A stretch of 64,000 nt of DNA. Source: Fasciola hepatica. Its lineage: Eukaryota > Platyhelminthes > Trematoda > Plagiorchiida > Fasciolidae. The DNA lies in assembly GCA_948099385.1 (NCBI GenBank), contig CANUEZ040000213.1, positions 1,302,001 to 1,366,000 on the forward strand, given 5' to 3'. Positions 36,317 to 48,935 of the stretch are shown one piece after another (position 1 is the first letter of the stretch; every line of letters starts with the position of its first letter). Under the pieces are notes generated by a model. That model ran no database searches, had not been told where the DNA came from, and saw only the letters and a list, made by a program, of their open reading frames with translations. The translations under genes and the position numbers were made by a program.

Positions 36317-36460
36317 ATGGAAGTTCTGAAGGCTTTAAGAACTGACAAAATCAATGCAGTCCTGGTGGATGGTCATAAGTGCTGGCGTATTATCGGGGCT
36401 GATGTACTGAATGCAAGTGTACCAACCATTGAAATAGGAATAATTTTACCGGATCCGTAG
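36317..36460 (+). other. Short open frame in spacer S
   Basis: Forty-seven codons run from an ATG and contain INAVLVDGHKCWRIIGADVL and VPTIEIGIILPDP before a TAG. A TTTCTAG site lies 17 nt upstream. The hydrophobic-polar pattern looks protein-like, but there is only one copy and no recognisable family, so it could be chance or an exon fragment linked to the paralog at 36.6 kb. Confidence 0.22.
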
Positions 36461-36539
36461 GAGTTGAGAGTCGTGTAACAACTCATACAGATCAATTCAG
36501 ACTGGACACTGGCGGGAATGAAGGTGATACGCACTCATT

Positions 36540-36628
36540 TATGCAAGTAGGATATTATTGTATCTGGGTGACGGGACAAATTCTTCCGGAAGCACACGAC
36601 CGGCTTCGTGTTTACTGCTGCTTATAAG
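36540..36628 (+). pseudogene. Diverged paralog of the 20.74-kb exon in spacer S
   Basis: The stretch encoding LPEAHDRLRVYC matches SPEEHDRFRVYC of arm D, and the GTATGCGT donor is conserved after 36,628. The last codon before the donor is a stop (TAA), and the downstream TTTCAG acceptor is mutated. This is a dead, older copy outside the palindrome arms. Confidence 0.48.
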
Positions 36629-37999
36629 GTATGCGTACGCGGGACTCTCTATTCGAATCATCCTCATAATTGAGCACTCTACATTAGATTGATCCGTTTA
36701 ATCTCATCTGAATTGTGAGGAACGTGCATCACAGTGCTGTATAATTTAAACACATGAAGTCGTTTGAACCAAAAAGTTGATTCAGACTCACATTAGAAGA
36801 GTTTTTCCGTATTCAAAGCTATTCCTGAATATTTTTCATAGTATAAGAGAAACAAATCAAACTTTTCTTTCAAACTGAAGAATATTTCAGCTCAGGTAAA
36901 TTGTGAAACATTGTTACCAGTGATAGTTGACTGTCTGAGCCTGTGCCTGTGCCCTGATAATCTGCACTGTCTGGCTGATCAGTGAGTGCTCCACTTGTTT
37001 TAATCAAAGCTCCCTTACTATTATTTTGCTAAAATGGTTGATAAATGTCCAAATCCTCCCCCTTGAGACTCGAGAAGCCATATGTATGCATTAGGATGGG
37101 GTCACTTTGACCAGTCTGACCAGAAAAAGTAGAATTTGTCCTTGCATACTGGAGGTCACCAGCCGTTTCAATTTTGCAAGTCCTGGAAATGCTGGGGTGG
37201 AGCGGATTTAAAGAAATCCGTTTAGTCTGAGCTATCAGCTCTGTGTTTGACCGGAAGAAAACATTTTGTGAAAAATATTTTCGTATATTACCGGAAAACT
37301 CTGGATGATCCAACGTCAGACGAACAGATACAAGCGAACCATTTTGACAGTGCCGAATTAAGATAAGCAACAGCATTAACCGATTTGTATCGGACGATTT
37401 ATTCTCTTGTTCTTATTGAATGGAACTGCAAATCCTACAGTAATTCAAGGGTTGATGGACTTAGAAGGGGGAACTTCATTCCTGGTTATTTCAGTTGAAA
37501 CTAGTCAGATTTTCGTGGCACGTATCAGCGTTTAATCAGCGTTTACTTTGCAAGTGGAATTGGAAGAAGCTCGGTACAGCTGAATTATCAAACTCTTTGG
37601 GACTCACCAGGAGGGAAACCGATCGAACATCAAGCCCTGGATGTGATTCGTATTCCTCTTGTTCCACTTAGACCCCCGAGGGAGACGGTGCAGAAGTCCC
37701 TCATAAGAGCTGACTACCATACAAGTGACAACCTGTTATTATTCAAGTCCGTTAACAAGTTGGCTGTATCGTTATAACCATTATCCGATTATTTCCACTA
37801 AGCACAATTAGAGAACCCAGATTCGTGAACAAACTCGTTTACAGTGATTCAAACTCTTACCATAATATCACAATTTATCACCACAAGCTACGGAATTTAA
37901 ACAATAAGTAGTGACGGAGGCTAATCGCGAAAAAACCTAAAGAAAATAACTATGATCCCGGATTAAATCATGACCGGATGTAAATTGTCAGCTTCCGGA

Positions 38000-38201
38000 C
38001 AGGAGCTGGGTGGGGCAGTGGTAACACACACGTCTGCGAGATGGAAGGGCGCGGGTTCGAACCCTGGATGTGGCAGAGGATATGCACCATTGATGAGCTT
38101 TAACAAGAGCATAACTCGTGTCTGGTGCTTCAGAGTGCAGGTTGGTCGGATGACCTGGGGTTTGCGATTTAAACGTAGAGGCCAAAGGATAGTCAATCAA
38201 A
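38000..38201 (+). mobile_element. tRNA-derived SINE
   Basis: Box A (TGGGGCAGTGG, 38,011-38,021) and a perfect box B hairpin (GGGTTCGAACCC, 38,053-38,064) are about 32 bp apart, as in a tRNA promoter. A body follows (ATATGCACCATTGATGAGC...) that recurs at 60,975-61,146. It lies beside the PLE at 38.4 kb. Confidence 0.7.
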
Positions 38202-38372
38202 CAAAGTTTCCATCTGGTCTGTGGCCTGTTGTACGGTGGAGGGTGAGTCGTGGCAGCTTAAGAGCACACATTGTTTTTGAGCACATAAAGCAGGGTTGTG
38301 TAGGTGGATGCTAACATCGAATGCTGTGGTCAGGATGGACATTTTATTGGTCGTGATTGTCCACCCCGGACC

Positions 38373-39175
38373 TTATAAAGGGGCACGAAAAGCCCCGGAC
38401 AAGTTTACTATCGAATTGGACTGAGCTATGTGTGAAACGACCGCGCCAGTGAGCGATTTAATTGCTCTGGTGTTCAACCATGCAGGGTGTTGAACGAGGA
38501 TACGTTCAAAAAAACCCCTGGTCTTGCGGCCGATGTACATTGTTCCACAGGAACAAATGAGTGAGTACCCACAGAATGAGGCTGTAGAATCGGGTAATTT
38601 GTCTTTCAACCGCAAAATCACTGCTGGTCTGGACTAGAACAACATCTGGAGATCAACCGCTCGTAAAATGTTTTGCTGATGGCGTCTGACAATGCTGTCC
38701 CCGCAATCTCTGCCAACGTGCCGCCTTTGAATGACAAAGTTATGTATACTGGTTTTTTCCACCTCTCCATTTGCATCGTCCTATCAACTAGGCGGTACGG
38801 ATGGTCATTCTGGATAAAAATCCTTCGCATCTTTCGGAGTTCTTCCTCAATTGTGTCCTTCAAACATCTTCGTCCTGCCCTGCTTATGAGGCACCGAATT
38901 AGGTTCTCTTTCTCCTCAAGAGGCAGGAAACGGTGGAAGTGGATGTAATGTCCATTCCACATTGCCTTCGTGCTTACTGACCGACTGATTGAACCGTGTC
39001 CACGACGACTCATCCGTACGTCTAAGAAGCCTAGTGTGTTGTTTGGTTCTGTTTCCATTGTGAACTGCACGTTGTCATGTCTGAGTTAAACAAATCTAAC
39101 AGTTGATCTCGCTGGTCTGAGGAACTGATTAATACTATGACCCAACCTTTAGGAAAAGCAGAACAACCGATTGCT
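38373..39175 (-). mobile_element. Penelope-like element fragment, spacer S
   Basis: On the - strand, a segment following the RT catalytic motif (SSSDQRDQLLDLFNSDM) leads into GFLDVRMSRRGHGSI and AMWNGHYIHFHRFLPLEEKE. After a -1 frame change at about 38,620 come CSCGTMYIGRKTRGFFERI and QHPAWL of a GIY-YIG domain. It is a different subfamily from the D/D' and arm C elements, as the sequences share only motifs. At least two frameshifts; dead. Confidence 0.78.
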
Positions 39176-40745
39176 GAGTGGCTATTTGAGTGAGTGAACA
39201 TGAACGCGACTTACAGGTCAATAAAACGAAATCGATACGAAAGGGAACGATTGCCACTTGCCGAATAACCGGGCAGTAAAAATCACTGTTCATGTTATCG
39301 TTCGCTGGCGTGTGTGCGTATGCATGCGCATAGTATCAGCTGACGGTCCGTTCAATCACACAGGATGTCATGGAGTCTGCGTCAACAACAGCTGTAGACT
39401 ATTGATTCATGTGGCCATTTTCCAACTTTACCGTAAAGGCGTCGGCAAACAGTTGTCCGAGTAGAAAGCCCATTGCTTAATCTAGAAGGACACATCTAAC
39501 GGATTTACATTTGTCACTGATGGAATTGGAAATGAAATTTACTAAGCTCGCTGCTGCTTCAGTTGTAGAAACTTGGGATTAGTCGTGAGGCAATGAAGCA
39601 CTGCATATTCAATACTGATGAGCAGAGTAATATTCGAAGGAAATCCATGGCTCTCGTTCCGTTCCCGGTATAGGTATCATCGTAGCTGGAAGCCAACAGT
39701 CTGGGCTGGGAATGAGTCGAGTGAACGGTAATTACCGTAGTTATTTGTTCGCTGAAGCCCTGCTCCGTATTTGTGTACTGCTGAAAGTAGACCACGTGCT
39801 TCAGCAGACATGACGAACTTGGTGAACTCGAAAAGCTTGAAAACCTGCTCGGGTATTTCTACACTTCACGATAGTCGGGATGTCATTAGCATCGTCGTGT
39901 AACGAAGGTATTGGACATTTTCTTGGTCTACGCCGAGGTCGTCAGACGGGTGGCCATTCTGTTGGTCACAGAAAAGATTGCTCCCAAACCATATGTTCTA
40001 GAAGTGCAGAAAATTTCGGGATAAAATCTAGTCCAGACTTTGGTTGGTAGTCAAGGAACCTCAAGTGTTTTGTATATTTTGAATGCTAATTACTCTTTCC
40101 TTCGTGATTGTTTTGGGATGAGTAAGATTACTCTTCTGAGATGGAAGTAAATCATTTTCAAAGGGCAGCAGATTTAACATCAGTGTTTTATAGTTTCGAC
40201 TGCGAAATGTTCTTTTGACTAAACTTCTTGATGTTTTGGTTGTTGTTGATTAAAGTTGTGTTGTGACCATAGAGTAGAACCATGGGGAATTGAGACACTA
40301 GTCCTGCTGTGTCGTGTGGATTTTATATAGGTGGCAAGGCTACCAACTAAATATTTTTGTATAGTTCCGTCTGTACCAATGGCGGCGTAAAACGTTTCCG
40401 ATTTCCACCATGAATTTGTCTATGTCAGCCTTAGGTCAAGTTTCTTGGAGGCATGGCACATAAGTATTTCGGAATGCGTGAGCAACAGGTTAGAAGTTGG
40501 GTCCTTGAGATTGTCAAACAGAGAACGCACATTGTTTCATATAACGCCGAGACTGTCAAAATCCGGCGGCGAGAGACCAGGAGCAGTGCGTCATCTGGCA
40601 TTTTGCTTTTCTGCCCGTGATAGCACCAATTCATAACGATGTCGCTTGTCAGCTGGTAACCTGTGAGTTTACGAGGTCTTCTATGGATGACTTAAATTGT
40701 TATGAATATCTGCGACAGGGCAACGTGGCAGTAGATGATTGCAAC

Positions 40746-41889
40746 AATAAAAAAATATTGTCAGCAAAGGTGGACCAGAAAAGCAGCTCAGTCGTACATA
40801 CGGCGAGTACAATATCATACCGTGTTGGGGCGAGGCAAACTATTGGTAGTTCGAATAGCCTGATGTGCAACGCTCATGGCTCATCACGAGACTCTCTGGG
40901 TTTCACCTGTGGGAGGATGGGACTTGTTGGATATACACTGCTGATGACTTCAAAAATGCCAGAAGTACAGCTCTTTCCTGCTAGTCACTGGTGATCTGAG
41001 CCTTGATAGCTCAGATGAATCATTTCATACGCTTTTGTATTTCTCGGTCCCACAGATAGGAAGTCAGCAGCAACAAAAGAACTATATAAGTATTTACAGC
41101 AATTAGTTCACCATACATGAATTTATCAAGTTTAGTATGGACTGTTCAATCTGGATCATTCTTCATGCTCTTGTTTTGTCTATCTGTCATCAGTAAATTG
41201 CTGGCAGTAATTGTCCAACTATCCAGACCGGCATGTAAAGTTAAATGAGCTACTAGCCGGGATGGATGGAATCCACCGTATTGCACCAGATAATGATCGA
41301 TTCCGTGATTGTCATCTTCCCAGTATAACTGTCGTCAAAGGCAATGGCTTTCTTGAGTATTTTCAATCAAATGCTTATTCATCATTCCACCTAATTCTTT
41401 GCATATTGTTTACAAACGGATTGATTTGACCAAGTCAACGTTTGTTTACAATACACTATGGAGATGAATATGAAATAGTAACAAAAAGAGTGCGAAGACA
41501 CTGTAGACACAGAAAACTCGCTTGATACTATAATAGGAGAATGGTTAGCTAAATTGCTTGGGTGCCCTAGAAGAAAATCGGCAAACTATAGTCAGAAGGA
41601 TTTTTTGATGAGAGGGCTTGTCAGACCACTGAAAGCAACCAATAAACACTTAAAAACACAACCTTCCTGATACAAACTGGAACGCAGACGTCAATAGCAT
41701 CAGATAGCACAATGTATTCCGGACCTTTTTGCTGCATCTTCACTAGTGCCTACTGCCGTCAATGTGATCATTCATAAATGGTGAATTGACCAGTATCATA
41801 AGACCAAACGCAAGCACACAACCTGAATCACACAACAAGGGTTTGCAACTAGAAACAGATTATCAAGGCAAAACTGACGTAATTAGCCG
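40746..41889. other. Arm C: unmatched stretch downstream of the PLE
   Basis: Unique in the window and absent from A. Contains short open frames (40,617-40,994 on +, part of it shared with A; 41,211-41,429 on +) without recognised motifs. It probably belongs to the same insertion or insertions as the PLE. Confidence 0.4.
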
Positions 41890-43344
41890 AATTCGCTGTT
41901 TGTACTGTTGAGGTTAGTGATGGTTATTTGCTAACCCCTCCGCGTGTCTCAGTAGTCTTTGATTGTTTGTGACGCAGATGACGGTGATCGTCGTGCTCGA
42001 ATAAACGCAGTGCTTGGTGTTCTGCAGGTTCTGCGTAAAGGATAGTTCCAGGGTTCGGTATTCAGTCAGTTACGTCACCGATTTTGTTTCCGCCAACTCA
42101 TCGCTCTTTGTGGCCAAACCGGAATGTGCTCGACCATTCGGTTACGCCATGGTCTCTTCGTTCTGCCAATGTACAGGTGGCTGCGCACCTGCAGTTGAAT
42201 CAGTAAATGTAACTAGAAATGGAGTGAACAGGCCGTGGTTTTTTCACCGACGGCATTTTCATCCGGGAGGTAGAGGAAATGATTACTTTTGCAGGGTAAT
42301 AAGTACGATTAACTGCACAGTCGAAGGATCTGCTGGGTAGGCTGTTGCTGCCATCACACCTGTAAAGTAACCAAAGGAAGGCCGTTACTTTTGGCACGAG
42401 GGTCACCTTCGCTCTGTTCGGAAGTGGCTGAGTGTTTGAATATAAATCATTCTGGATACCCGTTCGCCTCAGAAGTTCTTTGAAAATGGGCGGCAACTTT
42501 CTTCCAGGGTGTCGGTTGAGCATATTTCACGCTCCCTGTGGAATGTGGTTCGGACAAAGCCGATTCTGTACTTTGTGGGAGGAAAGCTGATAAAAAGAAG
42601 GCACAGTCCTGACCAAGCAATTTTACGATGGGCTGATCTAGGCTTCTATCCATCCTTCCGGCAGGTAATTCCAACACCCAGAAATGTGACGATGTAGTTG
42701 ACTTCCTCGTTTTTGGCTAACTGAATCGTCGTTCGTTTGGAATTGAAGTGATGGAACATGTTTTCAAACTGGTCCTTGGTGTTCACAGTGAAGAAGATAT
42801 CGTGTAGTGAGCAGACTGTAGGCAGCCAAATAGTTGTCCGATTACTAAGGTTTGGACTCATGGGCTATTTTTAGTGTTCGCTGTTTCATATCCTTCATGT
42901 GCTAACCCCGGGCGGAAATCGATGGTTCATGCAAGCTACAATGGTCCAAGTAAAGTCGGTAGAGATTAGCTCGAGATACGGTTTTTCCCAAATTTTGTTC
43001 TAGGTGTGAGACAAATTTAACTGCCAGAAAGGGCCCCAGCGAACTACCCATGGCAGCTCCGTCAGTCAGTCGATATTCTTGTACGAGGAGATAGTATTAT
43101 ACTTCCGAGATGCACAATAATAATGATCGAAACAGCTTGTTATTTGATAATACAATGTTCAAGTCGTTATCATCGGGAAGTTGATGAACTATGTCAACGG
43201 CCTTGGGAACTGAGTTAATTGTAAAGAGTGACTTAACATTCATGGTGAGTAAGTACTTATTGTGAATGTTCAAATCTCTCAACAGGCCACATCTTTGATA
43301 ACTATTCTTCACCATGATTTTTCCAAATAAATACAACCATCATG
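41890..43344 (-). mobile_element. Penelope-like element, RT to GIY-YIG, arm C insertion
   Basis: On the - strand, in order: VKNSYQ...YLLTMNVKSLFTIN (motif A region), DGAAMGSSLGPFLAVKF (motif B), SLHDIFFTV (motif C, where YxDD has become SLHD, losing one catalytic Asp), FLGVGITCRKDG, NGYP...RTYY, then LYIGRTKRPWRNRMVEHIP of the GIY-YIG endonuclease and a final NNQRLLRHAEGLA block. Several frameshifts. The most complete PLE in the window, present in arm C but not at the matching place in arm A. Confidence 0.82.
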
Positions 43345-44322
43345 GAGAAGTGGATCTCTTCTGGGTTGAACAACTCACAAAACCATCCCTGCAGGTCCCT
43401 GATCCATCGCTTTCATGATTTACCACAGCTTCAACGCGAACTCTGTTAGTGAACGTCTTACCTCATTGTAGCTCATCATAAAAATTCAAAAAAGTCAGTT
43501 GACTCGGGAAGACCTCTTTCCGCTCACATTGAAACAAGAATGTCTTTTGTATGCTTGATTTATACAACGTGATGTAATTAAACCTTGGATAAAACACCAA
43601 AAACAAGCTTGTTTTCTATCCTGGATCGTTTCAATGAATGACATGAGTCATGTTTTCGAATGAAAAAAGCAAGACACTTCTAAAAGAGCGGCCTGAATAA
43701 ATTACCTTCAAATAGTGCTTTCTCCCAGTTGCCCTTCACTGGTATTCGGAAGTATGACTTGAGCGATGAAGACGTACCCTAAATTATTGTGATACTAACT
43801 CTCAGTTATCAGTCCGACCATGTAAAAATTATCCATGTGATACTTTGCTAGTTTCTCTTATACGATAAGATTCAGCATCTAGTGTCAACGCTTATTACCC
43901 ACTGGAACTCCACGAAAGAACCTCACAGCTGTTTCGCTATCAGCTGCACTTCAGATGCTTTGAATCCTAAATGAAACTTGAATCAAAGGTGCAGCATTAT
44001 GAGTTCCACACTTGTATACGGCAGTTCCGAGGTCTCAAAATCCCGGTCATATCAACACCATCGTATGGAAAACCCACTTGACATTGCCCTTGAGAACTAC
44101 TGGAGCGTCATACACCAGTTTGACTGTAAGATTTTCGTGAAATAGCCCTAAGCCCATATCTTATGAATAGACAAGTTTCAGTTGGGAAAGGTCAGCCGTT
44201 ACGCGTAGAACTCGGTCGTTAGCAGTTCACACCCGAGAAGTATAAACCACTAACTGGTGGATCAGAAAAGCTCATATTTCATTGTAAAAAAACATTCTGC
44301 TATGACCCGGCAATTCACATAC

Positions 44323-44473
44323 CTGTGATGATTCGACTCGGGTCAAATACTGCCAGCGCTCTTCTTGTAAGTGTATTGGCCGTCTGTATCTTTGGGGTCT
44401 GCTCCACGCAGTTTATTCGTAAGTCTTTCGGAGGAACATATTTACAAAACTAAATCCGCAAACGAATTTCACT
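44323..44473 (-). pseudogene. Copy C of 31,307-31,457 with nonsense at codon 8
   Basis: Both splice sites and the 151-nt length are conserved. The CAG (Gln) codon of B is TAG here, eight codons into the exon. If the exon is coding, this copy cannot make the protein. Confidence 0.5.
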
Positions 44474-45480
44474 CTAGAAATAAATGATAAGAGCCCACAC
44501 AAGATGAGAAAGCAGAAAATACAAATAAAAGCTCAAACTCAGCGAGTATTCAATTATACCTGTCGGGATCAATGGTAGTTATTTTACACCTTCAGCAAAA
44601 GCCGAAACTACTGACCTCAGTTTAGAGTAGTCGAATTCATTTTACAGCCTATCGTTACTTCACAAATTACGTTCAGAAATCCGGCTGTAAGGTTAAAATC
44701 AGCCGTTGATCGGGATTAACAGCATAATTTTATTTGTTGCTCCTTCGGTGACAATATGTTTGTTCAAAAACACCGGGTCATTAAAATAATGGTGAAACAT
44801 GTCTTACGAAACAACCAAAGTTCTGTTCCCCGAATCAGTCAATAAGACTTAGTTCGTCATGCTGACAGAGTACACAGGCTACCCAGATCAGACAGGTGGG
44901 TAGAGCCTAACAGATTTTCTATCACGAACTTGTTCGAACAGCGAATGGATTTCATAGGTTTTATTGATACTTTTGCTTATAGAGTAAAACCAGCCCCATA
45001 GTAGATATGAAAGACCTGTGATTTATTGTAAATTCACTGTGAGACTAGAGATCCCAACGCATCTGTTCAGGTGGAAGTGGGTTAATGCGGAGCACTAGTA
45101 TATCAACAAAATTATGATTTCTTCAAAAGTGGCCACTCCTTTTATATCAGATGGGAAACAAAAGCGCTCAAAGTCGAAACAATGAACCAAAGATAACCAT
45201 AAATAAGAGATCATCCGCCAGTGACGTGATGCATTCGATGCGAAAACTCATGTAGAAATCTGAGACGGCTCCGGGAATATGAAATTTCTATGTAGAAGAA
45301 GAATAAATGTCGAAGCCCGTGTAAATGACAAATCTCATTTACCCAAAGGAAAAAAATAAGGTTGCACAGAGAAACGAATATTTGTAATTATTGAAGTAGG
45401 CGAATTTGCGAACTATTCACGGGCCCAGGAACCAGTTGTAATTACTTTTGCACTCATTCAAACAATAATCCCGTGGACAG

Positions 45481-45689
45481 GTATGTTTGTCGTTCCCAGA
45501 GACAGAAGGACATTTTCCTATCCTTCTTCGCAAGGGAACAGTTCACACTATCAAAGACACAATCTTGCAACACTTGTTTGATAGTAGACAGCCAATCGAT
45601 GCGGTGACGGTCCTGACCACTTGTGCAGTTCACAGCAAACGACCACGTAGGCAGTTACGTATGATAGCAGAAGCCGTAGAAGTTCGAAG
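45481..45689 (+). CDS. Candidate internal exon, 209 nt, + strand of arm C
   Basis: An AG ends at 45,480 and a GAAG/GTGAGAG donor follows 45,689. Sixty-nine codons plus two bases are open, with PETEGHFPILLRKGTVHTIK, then ILQHLFDSRQPIDAVTVLTT and a basic HSKRPRRQLR. It runs opposite to most other candidate exons of this unit. The A copy (7,584-7,376) is open; the B copy has a stop three codons before the donor. The acceptor lacks a strong pyrimidine tract. The other strand is also open, so strand assignment is uncertain. Family not recognised. Confidence 0.38.
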
Positions 45690-46329
45690 GTGAGAGCCAC
45701 GGCAACAACAATACCAGTTTCGTGGGACGGTCTTGTGGAATCGTTGTTGTTGTTCCCGTGGCCATAACAACAGTTTCCCTCTGTAATTACTATTGTCAAA
45801 CTCATCAATCTTATGACATTTCACGCACCCAACTTTAGCACATGTCTATTCCTTCTTACTGGTCACACAATTCACATATAATTTCACACCAAAGTTGAAA
45901 AGGATCATAAGATTTTAGTATGTAGTAGAGACCCCGGACTTATTGCATGTTTATTCAACTCTGTTATCTAGAACTATTTGCAAATGATGAATCATATTAT
46001 CTAGAACTATATTTATTCCCAGTTACTCCGTACTACGTAGTAAATGCCTAAAGGATGAAGTGAAAAGAATTTTTATTGTGCAGCATGCCTTTTCATGAAT
46101 CAATGGAAATTTTCATTGAGGTTGTGATAGAAATGATTCCTGGTATCCTAGACAGAGTTTTCTAATACTTCAAATAAATGGAAAATTTATTAGTTTGAAT
46201 GATTCGATGAGAGCGCAGAAATCAAAACAAATGATTTGGGCGAAAAGAGTTGTTCAGTACGTGATGGATTAATCACGATGACCCGAGCAGTGGGTTGAAC
46301 AGTCCGATGCTATTCGTTCGGTAATACTG

Positions 46330-46545
46330 GTGTGGGTGTGTACAAGTGTTTACTATATAAGCTTGAAAAACGAAGGTGAAAATTACATAAATCTACGGCA
46401 GAGGAACTGCACTTTCCTGGGTCATTTTGAACGGAGTGTGTCGTTAGACGATCTACCGGCAAACAATATTCGTTCCGTTATCGCTCACGTGATTATTCGC
46501 ACACACGATTCTATTAGATACGCTCGTTATAGCGGAATATATTAA
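46330..46545 (+). other. 71-codon open frame ending before AATAAA, arm C
   Basis: The frame stays open to a TAA at 46,543-46,545, followed within 10 nt by AATAAA, like a terminal exon with a poly(A) signal. It contains SLKNEGENYIN and HVIIRTHDSI. All three copies are open (A 6,735-6,520; B 29,457-29,242), but nearly every difference changes an amino acid, which argues against present-day constraint. It lies about 0.64 kb downstream of the 209-nt exon on the same strand. Confidence 0.27.
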
Positions 46546-48752
46546 GCAAAATAAATTTAATAATATTATCATCCTTCTTGTCAGTTTCAAACTTGCTGAG
46601 CAAACTAGTGAGTCGCTGTTCTCTTTCTGGTCCTCGGTTTAGAGCTAAACAGTCATATTCCAAGAGGTATGTTCATAAACCCGAGTGCAATTTCCTTAAA
46701 CTAAAAATGATTTATTTTATAAATGTTAAACTGTTGTGAAACTGCAGGACAAATTGTAAATTAGTCTGTCTGTGAAATGTTTGCTTTCCATGCTGAATAA
46801 GTTCTCCTTAAATGAGAAAGGATACGCACCTATCAGTAATCGAAATATTTATTCCCTAGGGTATATCCACACGTTCTGAGTTTTGTTTGAGCAAGGTCGT
46901 CGTGCTAAAGACTTGGAAATAGAAACTCTAAATTCAAGCCCTCAATCAATGCGGTTCAAAGTTTGTACTACGTATTTGGAATCTTTAGCTCGTGGCTGTC
47001 CTGAAAGATGCTACCCATGTTCATATTCCAAGGTAGATAACACTTGTTAAAAGTCCTGACTGGTATATGACTAATCCATTCCCGATTTCAAAGTGGTCAT
47101 CTGCAACCACTAACTATACCGTCAACTGTTATGTTCATGGAATCTGTCCCTTCCGTTAAAAAGATGAACATCTTGGAAAATTGGGTTATAAGTAGTGATG
47201 GAAGCTTATTGTTTATCCCTGGGAAGAAACTAAAAAGGTGACAGTCTTCTTTGAAGTCGTAGTCTAACGTATATTAGGACGTCAATTACCAAACAGGCTT
47301 ACTTTCAATGCTTCAAGCTTTAGGCCCGATAAAGCATATTTTATCGGCACGGCATTTAAGATGACTAAAAATGAAAACATGAAGGAACATGACGGAGGCA
47401 ATGTTAGATTACGTATCCGCTGTGATATGGTGCCCGCAATACCTCACGACAGAGGAAAAAGGGCATTTCCCAGGTCTAGCAACCTTGAAGTAAAAGATTA
47501 CATATCTTAGCGCAGTTCATTCGTCCTTCCGTGTATGGTCACATTTTGTGGCAGAGACAAGGGTAATAAGTTGAAGAAAGTTAGTCCGGCTTCCAGTGCC
47601 CTTCATGTGACTGGTCTCTCCACTGGTCTCCCACAACAACCGTTATAACTCACATAATGACTTGCTTAAAGCTGTCAACTATTCTCAACTGGTCACTAAT
47701 TAATGTTTATGCAATCAGGATGCGACTCTTTTGGTATGCACACAGCATTTCTTTGTAGCAAGCTGTATAACCTGCTTTAGGACGTTAAGCTTTAGGCTTT
47801 TCAGCGAAGGACAAATTACCTAAGGTCGGCCAACCAGCGGGTCTTTGCTTTCAGCATCTTCGTGCTGATACAGACGGACACCTTAGAAAGCTTCATATTC
47901 ACTGAAGAATCAAGTGAGGTAAGAAACAGTTGTATGGGACGGATTTTGGAATGGTCTGTGGTTTAAAAATGCCAAATTAGATAACAGTATGATGTGTTTT
48001 ACTGCCCCATTTTGTTCGTTCTCTTGTGGAACATGACGAAACATATCATTCGATTGCCTTGCTACACTGACTGACCGTTGAAGAACACTAGCCTATGCTA
48101 CAATCAACCCTCATTTTCAAAAGTATTGACAGAGCAATTGCAAGGCTAACTGTTTGGTGAGGGTCGGATCAAAACTGAACCTAGTTAGGGGCGACTACTT
48201 GCATTCTGAACTCCAAATTCTTTCATAATCTAAGGCGACCATAGCGTGAAACATTTTCACATATGCTACTTTTTGAGTGTCTAGGTCATCTGAGGTACCC
48301 ATGAAATTAAACAAATATTCCACAACTCCTGTTCGTCCAAATGATTTGTTTCCTATTCAATTAGAACCAATCTAGTAAAGGAGTTGGTACTTATCTGAAA
48401 CGACTCAGTTGTCGTATTTCCAACTAAATCATGCACTTTCATAAGATTTTGCCTCTTTTGGGTAACGAAGTGATGAGCACATGTTCCATATACTACAGAG
48501 GGTTCAAACTACCTCCTGAAAACCTGTATTTGTGTGGATTTCTGATGGCCAATCCTGGAGAATTTCCAAAAACCAAGCACCAAAAAACGACCTACTCAAC
48601 GTCGTCTACTTCCAAACACTTTTCGAAGATAGAAATTTTCTTTGTGTCTCGGTCTTACCCCCTACGAATTTCTCATCCCTACTTCTAGCACAAACCGGTG
48701 GATGGTGGCAGATTTTGATCAAACCCCAGGTTCAATTGTGTATTTTTGTTTG

Positions 48753-48935
48753 TCATAGACAAACTAAATGAGCGCGAAATATAACAGTGAGTGAGACAGC
48801 TACAAATCTATTTTTGGGCAATAAACTCAACAAAATATGACACAAGATGATCTTGGGAAATTCTCTGAAGACCATAACGATGATGGTGTTGGTGATGGGT
48901 GACTTGTACACAACGTAAAACATGCTGAAAAAGAT
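48753..48935 (-). CDS. Candidate last exon, hydrophobic, copy C (intact)
   Basis: A good acceptor (ATTGTTTCCTCAG) ends at 48,936 on this strand. The frame then runs 60 codons to a stop, starting IFFSMFYVVYKSPITNTIIV and ending with hydrophobic ILCHILLSLL and FVAVSLTVIF stretches, possibly membrane-spanning. Copies A (one extra T) and B (two extra T) are frameshifted in the T-runs between the acceptor and the VYKSP motif. Here C, not B, is the intact one, so decay is not confined to one arm. Product unknown. Confidence 0.35.
   Translation of the reverse strand: MFFSMFYVVYKSPITNTIIVMVFREFPKIILCHILLSLLPKNRFVAVSLTVIFRAHLVCL

Larger units (their letters stand above)
33890..37960. other. Spacer S, middle: repeats and exon paralog, otherwise nothing clear
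   Basis: Besides the two related repeats at 34.2 and 35.7 kb and the pieces at 36.3-36.6 kb, I see no gene. The 115-codon - strand frame at 37,029-37,376 has no recognised motif and no second copy. Confidence 0.45.

Noticed and set aside
37029..37376. 115-codon - strand frame in spacer S as a gene
   Set aside because: Single copy, no recognised motif, no splice context.
44330..44455. Membrane-helix-like frame antisense to the 151-nt exon
   Set aside because: The hydrophobic frame lies opposite an exon with much better splice sites; judged a shadow, although the strand is not proven.
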